Made by a program: the position numbers and the translations under genes. A stretch of 64,000 nt of DNA. Origin: Pedobacter africanus. GTDB taxonomy: Bacteria > Bacteroidota > Bacteroidia > Sphingobacteriales > Sphingobacteriaceae. The stretch spans positions 1,302,001-1,366,000 of the forward strand of contig NZ_FWXT01000001.1 of the NCBI RefSeq assembly GCF_900176535.1, written 5' to 3'. Shown here one piece after another: positions 26,711 to 35,085 of this stretch (position 1 is the first letter of the stretch; every line of letters begins with the position of its first letter). The notes beneath the pieces were generated by a model. It saw only the letters and a list, made by a program, of their open reading frames with translations, was not told the origin of the DNA and ran no database searches.

Positions 26711-27415
26711 TTAAGATATTTTGTCGATATCCAGCAGGTCGGTATTTAAATCTGCGATAAGATCATACAGCAGGTCTACATTTTTATCATTTGCCTGCAG
26801 GCTTTGGTTTAGCAGTTCAGTATATTTATCCAGGAACTCATCATCGTAAAACTCATCCGGAAGTTCAATCTGTCCCGTTCTTAACTGGGTAGCAGTGTGG
26901 TACAGGAGCCTGGCTATGGTAAAGTAAACCGCATTGAGGTTCACGAGCACATCGTCGTAATCTTTATTTTCCCAATCAATAATGTAGATATAATAGTTAT
27001 CAGAAGCCAGCTGATTGTATTCCTCATTTTCCATCACCTCAAGTTCATCAAGGTTATTGATCAGGAAGAAGGTTTTTGAACAGTTGATCACTTTATCAAT
27101 AGACCTAAGCAGCAATTGCACCACCTCATCGTCAACAGCTTCCAGCAGTTCAAAATCTTCAGCGGCAAGGGAATCCGGTTCAATAAGCCCCTTCAAATCA
27201 GACAAATCCTTCTCATATGCAAGTAAAAAACCATACTTACAAAATTCGCTTACAATAAAGCTCAGCACATGGGGCACAAGCCCCTTAATCGCATCTTCCA
27301 AATTCTTTCCGTTAATAATGACATTGAAGTTAATTACATCGCACGACTTTACAAAATCTATTGGGCGGCAACCTGACCAGAAGTTTCTCGAAAACGGTAC
27401 CTGGCCATAATACAA
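26711..27415 (-). CDS. Hypothetical acidic protein
   Basis: The predicted product is 234 residues, soluble, mostly helical and strongly acidic, with a start containing GCRPIDFVKSC. I do not recognise the family. The frame has no ATG before residue 130 and meets a stop 27 nt upstream, so the TTG at 27415 is the only sensible start codon. It lies alone between the cupin gene and a divergent outer-membrane protein gene. Codon use looks like that of its neighbours, so it is probably a real gene. Confidence 0.65.
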   Translation of the reverse strand: MYYGQVPFSRNFWSGCRPIDFVKSCDVINFNVIINGKNLEDAIKGLVPHVLSFIVSEFCKYGFLLAYEKDLSDLKGLIEPDSLAAEDFELLEAVDDEVVQLLLRSIDKVINCSKTFFLINNLDELEVMENEEYNQLASDNYYIYIIDWENKDYDDVLVNLNAVYFTIARLLYHTATQLRTGQIELPDEFYDDEFLDKYTELLNQSLQANDKNVDLLYDLIADLNTDLLDIDKIS

Positions 27416-27529
27416 AAGGAAAAATAAAGATGCCTTTTGTCAAAACATCCCTGCAACTGGTCAATTAATTTTATTTAAAAGTCAGCTTCATCCTTTCTTC
27501 GCAGAGATTATAAATCACAACAATAGCAC

Positions 27530-28444
27530 ATGAAGACTTTAAATTATTATCTGCTCCTGGCGGGGTTAGGATTCGGCATCACAACAAGGGCGCAAACAGG
27601 TTTTTCGGGTCATCTTAAAACGGAATACGTACCTTTTTCCAACTACGTAAGACCAGCAGACAGCGTTAAAACAGGATCTACCAGCGATTTCAAACGCATA
27701 CAACTCGGTTTTAACCTTCCCCTTTCCTTTAAAGTGGATACAACAGGCAGACCAAAAATGTGGACCATAACCACCGAAGGTTCCTATGCAAAAATGACCA
27801 ATCGAAATTATGAGGAAACACTATTTCCAACAAAAATGCTGAACGCCCAAATTGGACTGGTAAACATGCGTCCATTGGGTAAAACCTGGTCTATATTGAC
27901 AATGGCCTCTGTAGGGATATTTACGGATACCGAAGAAATCAATAAGGATGACATCCTGGCCCAGGGCGGGATTTTATTTATTAAACACTTTAACCCCAGA
28001 ACAGCTTTTGGCTTTGGTCCGGTCGTGACCAACACTTTTGGTGTACCAATGGTACTCCCCGGAATTTATTTCAACTGGGTTACCCGTGGCAAATACCAGC
28101 TTCGTGTTAATTTTCCGGAAGGCATAACATTTGGCATGCAAATGACACCTTCAGTCCGGTTAAACACAGTGGTAGAACTAAGCGGTATGACTGCCGAAAG
28201 AAATATTGACAACAGGTCGTTTTTACTGGGCTATCAGCAGATTATTGCGGGCTTACGTCCTGAAGTTAAACTCGGCAGATCGTTAAGTCTTCAACTCACC
28301 GGCGGAACAACCCTGGCCAGGTCGTTTTCGACAACCAGTAGAAAACTGAAAGACTTCTTTAAATTCAAGGATGAGGCCGATCCAAGGTTTACCACTACTT
28401 TTTACGGATCTGTTGGCCTTAAATGGGACTTCAGTAAAAAATAA
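27530..28444 (+). CDS. Outer-membrane beta-barrel protein (DUF6268-like)
   Basis: The 304-residue protein has a signal peptide that likely ends after TTRAQ (about residue 22). The rest is made of alternating amphipathic strands with many aromatic residues and ends in VGLKWDFSKK, as in small outer-membrane barrels. Length and composition match DUF6268 proteins of Bacteroidota; this family name is from memory of similar proteins. Function is unknown. It ends 20 nt before the stop of the convergent LytTR regulator. Confidence 0.7.
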   Translation: MKTLNYYLLLAGLGFGITTRAQTGFSGHLKTEYVPFSNYVRPADSVKTGSTSDFKRIQLGFNLPLSFKVDTTGRPKMWTITTEGSYAKMTNRNYEETLFPTKMLNAQIGLVNMRPLGKTWSILTMASVGIFTDTEEINKDDILAQGGILFIKHFNPRTAFGFGPVVTNTFGVPMVLPGIYFNWVTRGKYQLRVNFPEGITFGMQMTPSVRLNTVVELSGMTAERNIDNRSFLLGYQQIIAGLRPEVKLGRSLSLQLTGGTTLARSFSTTSRKLKDFFKFKDEADPRFTTTFYGSVGLKWDFSKK

Positions 28445-28463
28445 ACCATCATTACCAGGCTGT

Positions 28464-29180
28464 TTAACGGCTAAGCAGCTTGGTATATACTACTTCCTTT
28501 AACAGCTCTTCTCTGCGGTTCCTGGATATAGGAAGCTCATTTCCATTGATAAAAACCCTTCCCCCTGAAACTGAATCGATATGCGCAATATTGATGAGGT
28601 ATGACTTATGGATCCTGAAAAAGTTATCGGCCGGCAAGGATGCTTCCAATGAGATCATGGTTTGATGGATAACCAACTCCCTGTCTTTAAAATATAGCTT
28701 TGCATAATTCTGCATCCCCTCAATGAACAGGATATCAACCCAGGAGATCTTTTTAAAACCATCTCCCTGCCGGATGTATAAAAAGGTATCAACCGGCTGC
28801 GGTAATTTAACGCTTGCTGTAGCCAGGTGGAGTTGCCGGGCTTTTAAAGCTGCCTGATAAAAACGTTTAAAAGCAATTGGTTTCAGTAAATAATCTACAA
28901 TTTGTAAGCGGTAACCTTCCAACGCGTGCTCGGAATAGGCCGTTGTCAAAATCGTAAGTGGTGCATGTTCCATAGACTCCAAAAATTCAAGACCCGAAAG
29001 ATATGGCATATTGATATCCAGGAACAGCAAATCTATATTCCCCTTTTGTATATATTCAGCAGCTTCCAGGGCGGTGCCACAGGATCCGGCAACCTTTAAA
29101 AAATCAAGTTGTGCGCAAAAATCAATGATCCCTTCCCTTGCCAGGGGCTCATCATCAATAACCAGACATTGTAAGTTCAT
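28464..29180 (-). CDS. LytTR-family response regulator
   Basis: The 238-residue protein joins a receiver domain (acidic pair in VIDDEPLAREG, phospho-acceptor Asp in LLFLDINMPYLSG, Lys in DYLLKPI) to a C-terminal LytTR DNA-binding domain (about 135-235, FFRIHKSYLINI). LytTR proteins bind DNA with a beta fold and often control envelope genes. Its ATG overlaps the stop of the kinase gene by 4 nt, so the pair is a two-component system. The adjacent barrel protein gene is convergent, so it is not necessarily a target. Confidence 0.92.
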   Translation of the reverse strand: MNLQCLVIDDEPLAREGIIDFCAQLDFLKVAGSCGTALEAAEYIQKGNIDLLFLDINMPYLSGLEFLESMEHAPLTILTTAYSEHALEGYRLQIVDYLLKPIAFKRFYQAALKARQLHLATASVKLPQPVDTFLYIRQGDGFKKISWVDILFIEGMQNYAKLYFKDRELVIHQTMISLEASLPADNFFRIHKSYLINIAHIDSVSGGRVFINGNELPISRNRREELLKEVVYTKLLSR

Positions 29181-30223
29181 AATTCTATGTTAAGTTTTAC
29201 ACTAAACAACTCAATTGTTTTCTCTATGTTCAACTCATGTGAAGCTGGGTACAAAAGTTCAAGCCTTTTTCTAACATTCTCTAATCCCAGACCATGGTTA
29301 TTGTGCTTTCTGGGCTGTTGAGCAGAGCTGGAATTTTCTATCACAAAAACAAGTTCCTTCCCAAGCTGCTGTAAATTCAGGTTTACGAAACCTTTTTTTG
29401 AAGGAAGACGAGACACATGCTTAAATGCATTTTCTACAAAAGGCACCAGCAAAAGCGGTGCTATCTGCATGCGTCCATCATTAACGTTCCAGCAGCAATC
29501 TACCTGCAACTCCCCGCCCCATCGTATTTTTTCTATGTCTACCAGATCTTTCAGGTATTTAACTTCGCGTTCAAGTCCTACGGACTCGCTATTGCATTCA
29601 TATAGCTGGTACCTCAGGATATCAGAAAATTTGATTAGCAAGGTGCCAGCCAGGCCCACATTTTTTTGCATCAGAATATGGATATGGTTCAACACATTGA
29701 ACATCAGGTGCGGATTAATCTGATCCTGCAACAAACGCAGCTGTGATTCCAGGTGAGCCTGCTGCAGCAACGCATGGTTCTTTTCAATTTTCTCATGTTC
29801 ACGGTAAAAAGTCAGGCCGCAGGCAGCGCCGTTAATCAGGATAGCCAGCGGAAGCGTACCTGTCAGTTTAACCCAGAATATACCATTATCCCTCATTAAA
29901 GCAGCATTGTCGTAAGCAGAACCATGCACAAAAAACCAGTAAAGCCCCACCGTGCCACCAGCAAGAATAAATGCCACAAACAGCGTTACCAAGACAAAAC
30001 TAACGACAAAAAAACGCATACCGCCATTTGCTATGGCCCTTGGAAGCAATACATCGCTAAGCAAATGGGCGCAAACCATAGAACTCAATATAATCAGACA
30101 AACAGTATAAAGCGTTGGCAAATGTGGATAGTCGCGCATCACCTGCGACCAGAACGTAAGTCCCAGCAATAACCAGAATATACCAGCAATCAGCCAGCGT
30201 TTTTTTAGTGCAAATGTTTTCAT
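29177..30223 (-). CDS. LytS-like sensor histidine kinase (His_kinase type)
   Basis: This 348-residue kinase has four N-terminal membrane helices (about residues 8-140) with no large extracellular domain, then a coiled linker and the His_kinase domain. The phospho-acceptor His is in QINPHLMFNVLNHI, followed by an HATPase with PLLLVPFVENAFKH and NHGLGLENVRKRL. It partners the LytTR regulator that overlaps its 3' end. The frame extends to 30259, but the ATG at 30223 is preferred because a -7 box on this strand is at 30270-30277. Confidence 0.9.
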   Translation of the reverse strand: MKTFALKKRWLIAGIFWLLLGLTFWSQVMRDYPHLPTLYTVCLIILSSMVCAHLLSDVLLPRAIANGGMRFFVVSFVLVTLFVAFILAGGTVGLYWFFVHGSAYDNAALMRDNGIFWVKLTGTLPLAILINGAACGLTFYREHEKIEKNHALLQQAHLESQLRLLQDQINPHLMFNVLNHIHILMQKNVGLAGTLLIKFSDILRYQLYECNSESVGLEREVKYLKDLVDIEKIRWGGELQVDCCWNVNDGRMQIAPLLLVPFVENAFKHVSRLPSKKGFVNLNLQQLGKELVFVIENSSSAQQPRKHNNHGLGLENVRKRLELLYPASHELNIEKTIELFSVKLNIEL

Positions 30224-30269
30224 CAGACAGGTCAATTCATTAACGCAATAAAAGTACAATCAAAAAAAA

Positions 30270-30277
30270 CAAATTTA
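30270..30277 (-). promoter_or_regulatory. -7 promoter box for the LytS/LytTR operon
   Basis: On the minus strand this reads TAAATTTG, an exact TAnnTTTG match 47 nt before the kinase ATG. A TTG lies 16 nt upstream as a possible -33 element. Confidence 0.5.
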
Positions 30278-30332
30278 CCCGCGGCAAAAGAAACAATTTG
30301 ACAAAGTGCAGCTATGGATTGACAGATGGTTG

Positions 30333-30340
30333 TATATTTG
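30333..30340 (+). promoter_or_regulatory. -7 promoter box for the thioesterase pair
   Basis: TATATTTG matches TAnnTTTG and ends only 5 nt before the ATG at 30346. If used, it would give an almost leaderless mRNA. Confidence 0.5.
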
Positions 30341-30345
30341 TTCTA

Positions 30346-30771
30346 ATGAAGAACCTCAGCCTAAGGTGGTCAGACCTGGACCCCAATTTTCATCTGCGTC
30401 ACAGCAGCTATTACGATCTTGCTGCTCAGGAAAGGATAGAGATCCTGCACCAGTATGGCATCACCATTGGTTTGTTGCAGGAAACCCATATCGGGCCTGT
30501 CCTTTTTAAAGAGCAATGCGAATTCAGAAGGGAAATCCACCTGAACTCAAAAGTACACATCGTTACCAAATTACTGAGGATGCGCAAAGATGGTTCACGA
30601 TGGGTCATCAGGCACGAATTCCTTTCAGACGAAAACCAGCTTCACGCCACCATACAGGTTGAAGGCAGTTGGATAGACACCCTCAGGCGGAAAATAGCCA
30701 GGCCAGTACCGGAAGCTATTCTTAGCGGATTGGAGCGTTTCCCTAAAACCGAAGACTTCGAATACCTGTAA
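30346..30771 (+). CDS. Hotdog-fold acyl-CoA thioesterase
   Basis: The 141-residue protein has the YbgC/4-hydroxybenzoyl-CoA thioesterase pattern at its start (RWSDLDPNFHLRHSSYYD), where the Asp and the following HxxH segment line the thioester site. It then has the long central helix and sheet of the hotdog fold. It would cleave acyl-CoA or acyl-ACP. The frame is open from 30298, but the ATG at 30346 directly precedes the conserved start. A second, different hotdog gene begins 10 nt after its stop, so the two may form a heteromer or act in sequence. Confidence 0.82.
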   Translation: MKNLSLRWSDLDPNFHLRHSSYYDLAAQERIEILHQYGITIGLLQETHIGPVLFKEQCEFRREIHLNSKVHIVTKLLRMRKDGSRWVIRHEFLSDENQLHATIQVEGSWIDTLRRKIARPVPEAILSGLERFPKTEDFEYL

Positions 30772-30781
30772 TTGTACAATC

Positions 30782-31177
30782 ATGCCAGACTATCTTTTTG
30801 AAATTGAACTAAAAGTAAGGGATTATGAATGCGATCTGCAAGGTATCGTTAACAATGCCGTCTACCAGTCGTACCTGGAGCATGCCCGGCATGAATACCT
30901 GGCTACCAAATCTGTATCGTTTAAAGAACTGACAGACAAAGGTATTTTGCTCATGGTTTCCAGAATAGAAATGGACTTTAAAAGATCCCTTACCAGTGGC
31001 GACAGGTTTACTGTAAAACTAAGAACTGAAAGACAGGGATTGAAACTGGTATTTTACCAGGACATTTTCAGGCTTTCCGACAATGCCCTATGCCTGAAAG
31101 CAAAAGTCGATGTGATTGGCCAGATCAATGGTAAGTTAAACAGGGGCGATATTTTTGACACGCTTAATTTCAGCTAA
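30782..31177 (+). CDS. YbgC/FadM-type acyl-CoA thioesterase
   Basis: The 131-residue protein starts with ELKVRDYECDLQGIVNNAVY, the catalytic-Asp region of the YbgC/FadM hotdog family, followed by SYLEHARHEYL and the strand FYQDIFRLSDNALCLKAKVD. It should hydrolyse acyl-CoA thioesters. It lies 10 nt after another hotdog gene on the same strand and presumably shares its promoter at 30333. The two are clearly different in sequence, so this is not a recent duplication. Confidence 0.85.
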   Translation: MPDYLFEIELKVRDYECDLQGIVNNAVYQSYLEHARHEYLATKSVSFKELTDKGILLMVSRIEMDFKRSLTSGDRFTVKLRTERQGLKLVFYQDIFRLSDNALCLKAKVDVIGQINGKLNRGDIFDTLNFS

Positions 31178-31197
31178 AGCCGGCCGGATATTGTTAC

Positions 31198-31386
31198 TTG
31201 CCGGGAGAAACGAGAAAAAAAGCATTTTTATTTGCCATCTATGAAGAGTTGAAAGCCAAAGGTGTCGAATTTATAAAGCCCCCGTCCAAAGAGTCCGATG
31301 GAACAGAAGCATTGTTTAAAGATGATTCTGGAAATTATTTTTCCTTAAAACCCTTAAACAACTTCGACCATAAAAACAATGTTTGA
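31198..31386 (+). pseudogene. VOC-family remnant (C-terminal fragment)
   Basis: A 62-codon open frame encodes YEELKAKGVEFIKPPSKE and KDDSGNYFSLKPL, the normal last 40 residues of a VOC/glyoxalase protein. The N-terminal part of the fold is missing, the only start is a TTG, and the codons before it do not continue the family. It follows the thioesterase genes by 20 nt. It is most likely what remains of a deleted gene. Confidence 0.55.
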
Positions 31387-31395
31387 TAAGGCTGT

Positions 31396-32733
31396 TCATC
31401 CGGCGTTTTTTGAGATGTTGGCAATTACTTCATCCAGTTCTGCTGAAGATTCAGACAGATATTTCAATAAAACCTTAGTTTCTTCGTCTTTGCAGCTGTA
31501 CTGTAACAACTCTGCAAGTGACATGATTTTAGTGAGCGGTGCGCGTACGGCATGCGACTGCAGCCAGGCTATCTCCTTCAGTTTTTTATTCTGTTCCTCT
31601 ATGGCCTTCATCTGCATTTTGTTCTGGGTGATGTCCTGCATCGCACCAATCATCCGGTAAGGTTTCCCGGTTTGATCAAACCCCACATAGCCCCTGTCCA
31701 TCATATACCGGTACTCACCGTCACCGCATAAAAATCGATATTCTTCCGTCCAGAGTTTAGCGCCTCGCATGATATGCCTGTTAATCGAGGCCACCACTTG
31801 CCCGCGGTCTTCGGGATGAATGTTGTTTTCCCACCAATGGGCATCTGTTATGTGGCCAATAGATTTGTACTTCAAAATCCCACTTATGCCCCTGTTCCAT
31901 GTAATCTTCTGGTTCCGAAGATCATAATCCCAGATTACATCACGAGTGGCGCGCGCAACAATATTGTACCGCTCTACATTTTCCATGATCTGCTTTTGGC
32001 TTTCAATCCTATCGGTGATGTCGCTGGAATTGCATACAATCCCCTGAACGGAAAGGTCCTCCGTCAAATTGGTTGCACAGGTTTCAATCCATCTCCACTC
32101 TCCATTACCATGACGGAACCTGAAAGGCGAAAACTTAACCTGAGGCTTTAAATTCAACCCCCCAGCTTCTGCAACCACGGTCTGAACATCATCTTTGTGG
32201 ATATATTGCAGTGCATTCTGCCCGATAAATATATGTGGGTCTATTCCAAGTATCCTTCGCGAGGTTGGGCTTACATATTTATAATTCAGGTCAATGTCAA
32301 CGATGGCAATAAGCTCAGACCCTTCCTGCACCAAGGCTTTAAAGCGTTGTTCACTAAGTGCCAGCTGCTGCTCTGCAATTAATTTTTCAGATATGTCCTG
32401 GGCCAGCACTATCCTGGCCTGCCTGCCTTTAAACTCAATCAGGTTACTTTCTATTTCAACAAATATCAGATCGCCGTTCTTTTTAACATGCCGGAAAATA
32501 TTTTTAAAAAATTTACCAGTCTTTGCATTATGCTCTACAATGTTTTTCACGGCGTCAATCTCATCAGCAGGCCTGATATCGCTAATGCTCATGGTCAAAA
32601 ACTCGGATTTTGAATAACCATAGTTTTCGACGGCAGCAATGTTTACATCCAAAAAAAGTAAGGTCTGTATATCAAACACCCACATTGGAAGGGGCGACTT
32701 CTCAAATAAATTATAAAAACCAGTACTTTCCAT
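31396..32733 (-). CDS. Three-PAS sensor protein with a lone phospho-acceptor helix
   Basis: This 445-residue soluble protein has three PAS units (about 8-125, 130-245 and 255-375), each ending in a PAC-like strand (for example YRMIGAMQDITQNK). A final segment, WLQSHAVRAPLTKIMSLAEL, matches a histidine kinase dimerisation helix with its His. The protein stops about 60 residues later and has no HATPase domain. It may receive phosphate from another kinase or act as a decoy. The frame is open to 32748 through a TTG, but the ATG at 32733 is preferred. It is transcribed alone. Confidence 0.85.
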   Translation of the reverse strand: MESTGFYNLFEKSPLPMWVFDIQTLLFLDVNIAAVENYGYSKSEFLTMSISDIRPADEIDAVKNIVEHNAKTGKFFKNIFRHVKKNGDLIFVEIESNLIEFKGRQARIVLAQDISEKLIAEQQLALSEQRFKALVQEGSELIAIVDIDLNYKYVSPTSRRILGIDPHIFIGQNALQYIHKDDVQTVVAEAGGLNLKPQVKFSPFRFRHGNGEWRWIETCATNLTEDLSVQGIVCNSSDITDRIESQKQIMENVERYNIVARATRDVIWDYDLRNQKITWNRGISGILKYKSIGHITDAHWWENNIHPEDRGQVVASINRHIMRGAKLWTEEYRFLCGDGEYRYMMDRGYVGFDQTGKPYRMIGAMQDITQNKMQMKAIEEQNKKLKEIAWLQSHAVRAPLTKIMSLAELLQYSCKDEETKVLLKYLSESSAELDEVIANISKNAG

Positions 32734-32838
32734 TCTTTGATCGCGCAATATAATTTGTTGAACGAAATTTAGTATTAATTCAACAACTTTGCAAGTTTAC
32801 CACAGTCTGTTTTAATATTCTAGAATGACGAACACAAA

Positions 32839-33273
32839 TCAAAATGGGTCAAGTGGTATTTCCCTTAAGGGATTTCCACCATCAATAAATAATTTTCCAC
32901 CCTTCTTCAATGCTTTTGCAATATTTGTCAACGATTGATCTTCAATTTGAGGGTGTCGTCCATCCAATGCCCCAACCCTTATTGCAACGGCAATATCGAA
33001 TAATCCTTCGTTAGGTTCAAGCTCAAATTTTTCTACGGCAGCTTGTCTAAAGAAGAGTTTCCCTGTTTCCATTTCAGTTTGCGAGCCTGCTATTGCCTGC
33101 TCGATCGCTTTTGCCGAGCGGTCTATGCCTAGAATATAGCCGTTACCAATTCGCCCTGAAATTTCCCTGGCCATAGCACCTGGGCCACAACCGATTTCCA
33201 AAACCCTGATATTTTCTTTCAAAGGCAATGCATCAACAATATCGGCAAGTCGTTTAGATAATTTTTTGTTCAT
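32839..33273 (-). CDS. Small class I SAM-dependent methyltransferase
   Basis: The 144-residue protein has the Rossmann motif I VLEIGCGPGAMAREI near residue 24, the acidic loop ILGIDRS, and the later strand KALKKGGKLFIDGG. It is short for the family (often 200 or more) but keeps all SAM-binding parts, so it may be complete. The acceptor is unknown. It follows the DUF6266 gene on the same strand after a 91-nt gap and faces no obvious partner. Confidence 0.78.
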   Translation of the reverse strand: MNKKLSKRLADIVDALPLKENIRVLEIGCGPGAMAREISGRIGNGYILGIDRSAKAIEQAIAGSQTEMETGKLFFRQAAVEKFELEPNEGLFDIAVAIRVGALDGRHPQIEDQSLTNIAKALKKGGKLFIDGGNPLREIPLDPF

Positions 33274-33364
33274 GTGTTACAATTACTACAGATCAGAGGA
33301 TTACTTTAATTAAAGTTATCATAAAATGTAAATAATTAAAACACAAATGAAAGTGAAACAGAGG

Positions 33365-34039
33365 CTATTTAAAAATCGGCCCGGCGCTCCCCTGCCCAAC
33401 AACCAAAAGCTCCCCCAAATAAACACTTGTACTTACCATATTGCCATTGGCATTCACAAAATGCTGCCAGCAATGCACGGTATCGCCTGCATACCCTGCC
33501 GGCAGCCGCAGCATAACTTCTTTATCTGCACGTTGCGCCACATCTTCAAAACTCACAAAAGCCTTTTTAGCAGGATTATATACTACAATGGTGGCCTTAT
33601 CGTCTTCATTGTTAAAAATTGATGCACTGGCGTTCTCCCACTTAATGTGCAATACGGCATCAATAAGGCTCAGTACCTCCCTGATCAGCGGAATCAGCAA
33701 TTCCCCTCTGCTCAGTATTACTTTCGCAAAATCAATCATATATTCCAGGGGCGAATTGCCCTCAACTGCATTTTTCATATGATAAGACACACAGGCATTC
33801 ATCGGTGTTTTGCCACTCATAATGGCCTGGTAACCTTTTTCTACAATAAGCTTTAAAGGTTTTAACCAGCTGCTCACCAAACCCATTAAAAAATGCTGGT
33901 TCTTCTGTTTTTCAGAAAAAGTCTTGTTACTGGTATCGGGCAAGCTGCGCAAATAATCAATTCCACGCCAGCTCCCACCCACCACATTGCCAATTTTACC
34001 GGATACCGGTCCATTTATTCCGTTTTTATATCTTGCCAT
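33365..34039 (-). CDS. DUF6266-family protein (copy 1)
   Basis: The 224-residue protein starts MARYKNGINGPVSGKIGNVV and continues with GGSWRGIDYLRSLPD, the signature of DUF6266 in Bacteroidota. The middle (TPMNACVSYHMKNAVEG) and end (GDTVHCWQHFVNANG, TSVYLGELLV) are shared with the second copy at 35270-35914. Function is unknown; the beta-rich C-terminal half with a WxxFVNANG strand could be a surface or structural domain. The frame is open to 34120, but those codons come from a repeated leader element, so the ATG at 34039 is used. No signal peptide is seen. Confidence 0.8.
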   Translation of the reverse strand: MARYKNGINGPVSGKIGNVVGGSWRGIDYLRSLPDTSNKTFSEKQKNQHFLMGLVSSWLKPLKLIVEKGYQAIMSGKTPMNACVSYHMKNAVEGNSPLEYMIDFAKVILSRGELLIPLIREVLSLIDAVLHIKWENASASIFNNEDDKATIVVYNPAKKAFVSFEDVAQRADKEVMLRLPAGYAGDTVHCWQHFVNANGNMVSTSVYLGELLVVGQGSAGPIFK

Positions 34040-34073
34040 AATATTTGTTTTTTGATTTTTAATTGGCGGCTTC

Positions 34074-34138
34074 GGCAATCCATCGGTAACTGCGCCTGAG
34101 AAGCTGCGCAACCCCGCCAATGTTACCTCATGGATATG
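34074..34138 (-). repeat. Duplicated leader element, copy A
   Basis: About 65 nt upstream of DUF6266 copy 1 are roughly 75% identical to 35086-35160, upstream of the holin-like gene. Shared blocks include TGCGCCTG, GAAGCT, GCAACCC and CTCATGGA. An 8-9 nt insertion distinguishes copy B. Confidence 0.5.
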
Positions 34139-34141
34139 CCT

Positions 34142-34756
34142 TCATTGCCCTGAAACCCAATCTGCATATTTATATACTGTTCGTTTGTGTCTCATGCGGG
34201 CATAAACGCCATCACCATTTCTGCTTCCGCTGTTGTTGCTGTTAGCCTCGTATGAGACCAGCCAATCTCCTTTAATCTCAGCTACCAAACCAACATGCGC
34301 AATGCGCCCCAGTTCCGGAAACCATACCCCAAACACATCCGCAGGCTTAGGCTCTTTTACTATCCTTGATGCCGGAAACATGGCAGGGCTCCATGCCGTC
34401 CGGGGCCGATCATAACCAGCTTTTCCAAAACACCAGGAGATATAACTGGCGCAATAAGCCGCCGGAACTTTAATTCCGGTGTATAGCAGGTACTCTGCTA
34501 TTCTTTTACCATCATTTCGCCCGGTCAGTTCTCTTACCCCAACCTCTGCTCTTGCAATGCTAAGCACCCTGCCTCTCTCGCCCCTCTGGGGAGAGATGTC
34601 GCTCGCGACAGAGAGGGGCTCGCCTCCCTTTGTCATCCCAACTCCCTTTGTCATCCCGACTTCGGAGGGATCTCCTACACCACCGCTACCACACATCCCA
34701 AGCCCACCAATAGCACCAAACAAAACGATGCCCATAAAAATGCTAGCTTTTGCCAT
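34142..34756 (-). CDS. CHAP/NlpC-like peptidoglycan hydrolase
   Basis: The 204-residue protein has an N-terminal hydrophobic segment (MAKASIFMGIVLFGAIGGLG) and a low-complexity linker. The hydrolase domain runs from about residue 62: VLSIARAEVGVRELTG, the catalytic Cys in PAAYCASYISWCFGKAG, the His in RIAHVGLVAEI, and SYEANS. The order Cys then His fits CHAP/NlpC-type amidases or endopeptidases that cut cell wall peptides. Its first 82 nt overlap the holin-like gene in another frame. The linker (about residues 25-60) is encoded by REP-like palindromes, which have been kept in frame. Confidence 0.72.
   Translation of the reverse strand: MAKASIFMGIVLFGAIGGLGMCGSGGVGDPSEVGMTKGVGMTKGGEPLSVASDISPQRGERGRVLSIARAEVGVRELTGRNDGKRIAEYLLYTGIKVPAAYCASYISWCFGKAGYDRPRTAWSPAMFPASRIVKEPKPADVFGVWFPELGRIAHVGLVAEIKGDWLVSYEANSNNSGSRNGDGVYARMRHKRTVYKYADWVSGQ
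34581..34618. repeat. REP-like palindrome 1, in frame in the hydrolase gene
   Basis: CCCCTCT and AGAGGGG surround an inner 6-bp stem TGTCGC-TC-GCGACA. The sequence resembles dispersed palindromes of Bacteroidota genomes; copy number cannot be checked here. Confidence 0.5.
34629..34677. repeat. REP-like element 2, in frame in the hydrolase gene
   Basis: TTTGTCATCCC occurs twice, 20 nt apart; the second copy continues GACTTCGGAGGGATCTCC with an ATCCC/GGGAT stem. On the coding strand the two copies give repeated GMTKG residues. Confidence 0.55.
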
Positions 34757-35055
34757 ACCTGTAAATCGTCAAAGTGTAAAACCATCCTGTCCATTCCCGG
34801 CAGTCCCATTCTCAGCCAAAACCTCATGAAAAGCCACCAGCTTAATTCCAGCAGCAGTAAAAATGTAACCAGGCTTAGCACCACCATTAACGGTACACTC
34901 TGGTTTATCCCGGTAGTCATTTCCGGGCTGTCCAAAAAGCTGGTTATCCCGCCCCATATCAGCATCAGCAATACAAATAGCCGATGTTCCTTCTTGGCTT
35001 CGTTTAAAAAGCCTATAAGGGTCATACCCCAATGTTTAATATCTATAGTTTTCAT
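34675..35055 (-). CDS. Small holin-like membrane protein
   Basis: The 126-residue product has three hydrophobic helices: about 22-36 (LFVLLMLIWGGITSF), 52-72 (LMVVLSLVTFLLLLELSWWLF) and 100-124 at the C-terminus (KLAFLWASFCLVLLVGLG). The first part is basic and amphipathic. I do not recognise a named family. Position directly before and overlapping a wall hydrolase gene is what one expects of a phage holin, so that role is suggested. The frame is open to 35121 through a repeated leader; the ATG at 35055 is preferred. The overlap with the hydrolase gene is 82 nt. Confidence 0.6.
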   Translation of the reverse strand: MKTIDIKHWGMTLIGFLNEAKKEHRLFVLLMLIWGGITSFLDSPEMTTGINQSVPLMVVLSLVTFLLLLELSWWLFMRFWLRMGLPGMDRMVLHFDDLQVWQKLAFLWASFCLVLLVGLGCVVAVV

Positions 35056-35085
35056 TTTTTTCTTTTTTAAATGAATGATAACAAC

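Noticed and set aside
34769..35032. 87-codon alternative frame in the holin-like gene
   Set aside because: The other frame encodes clear membrane helices; this one has mixed composition and no start context.
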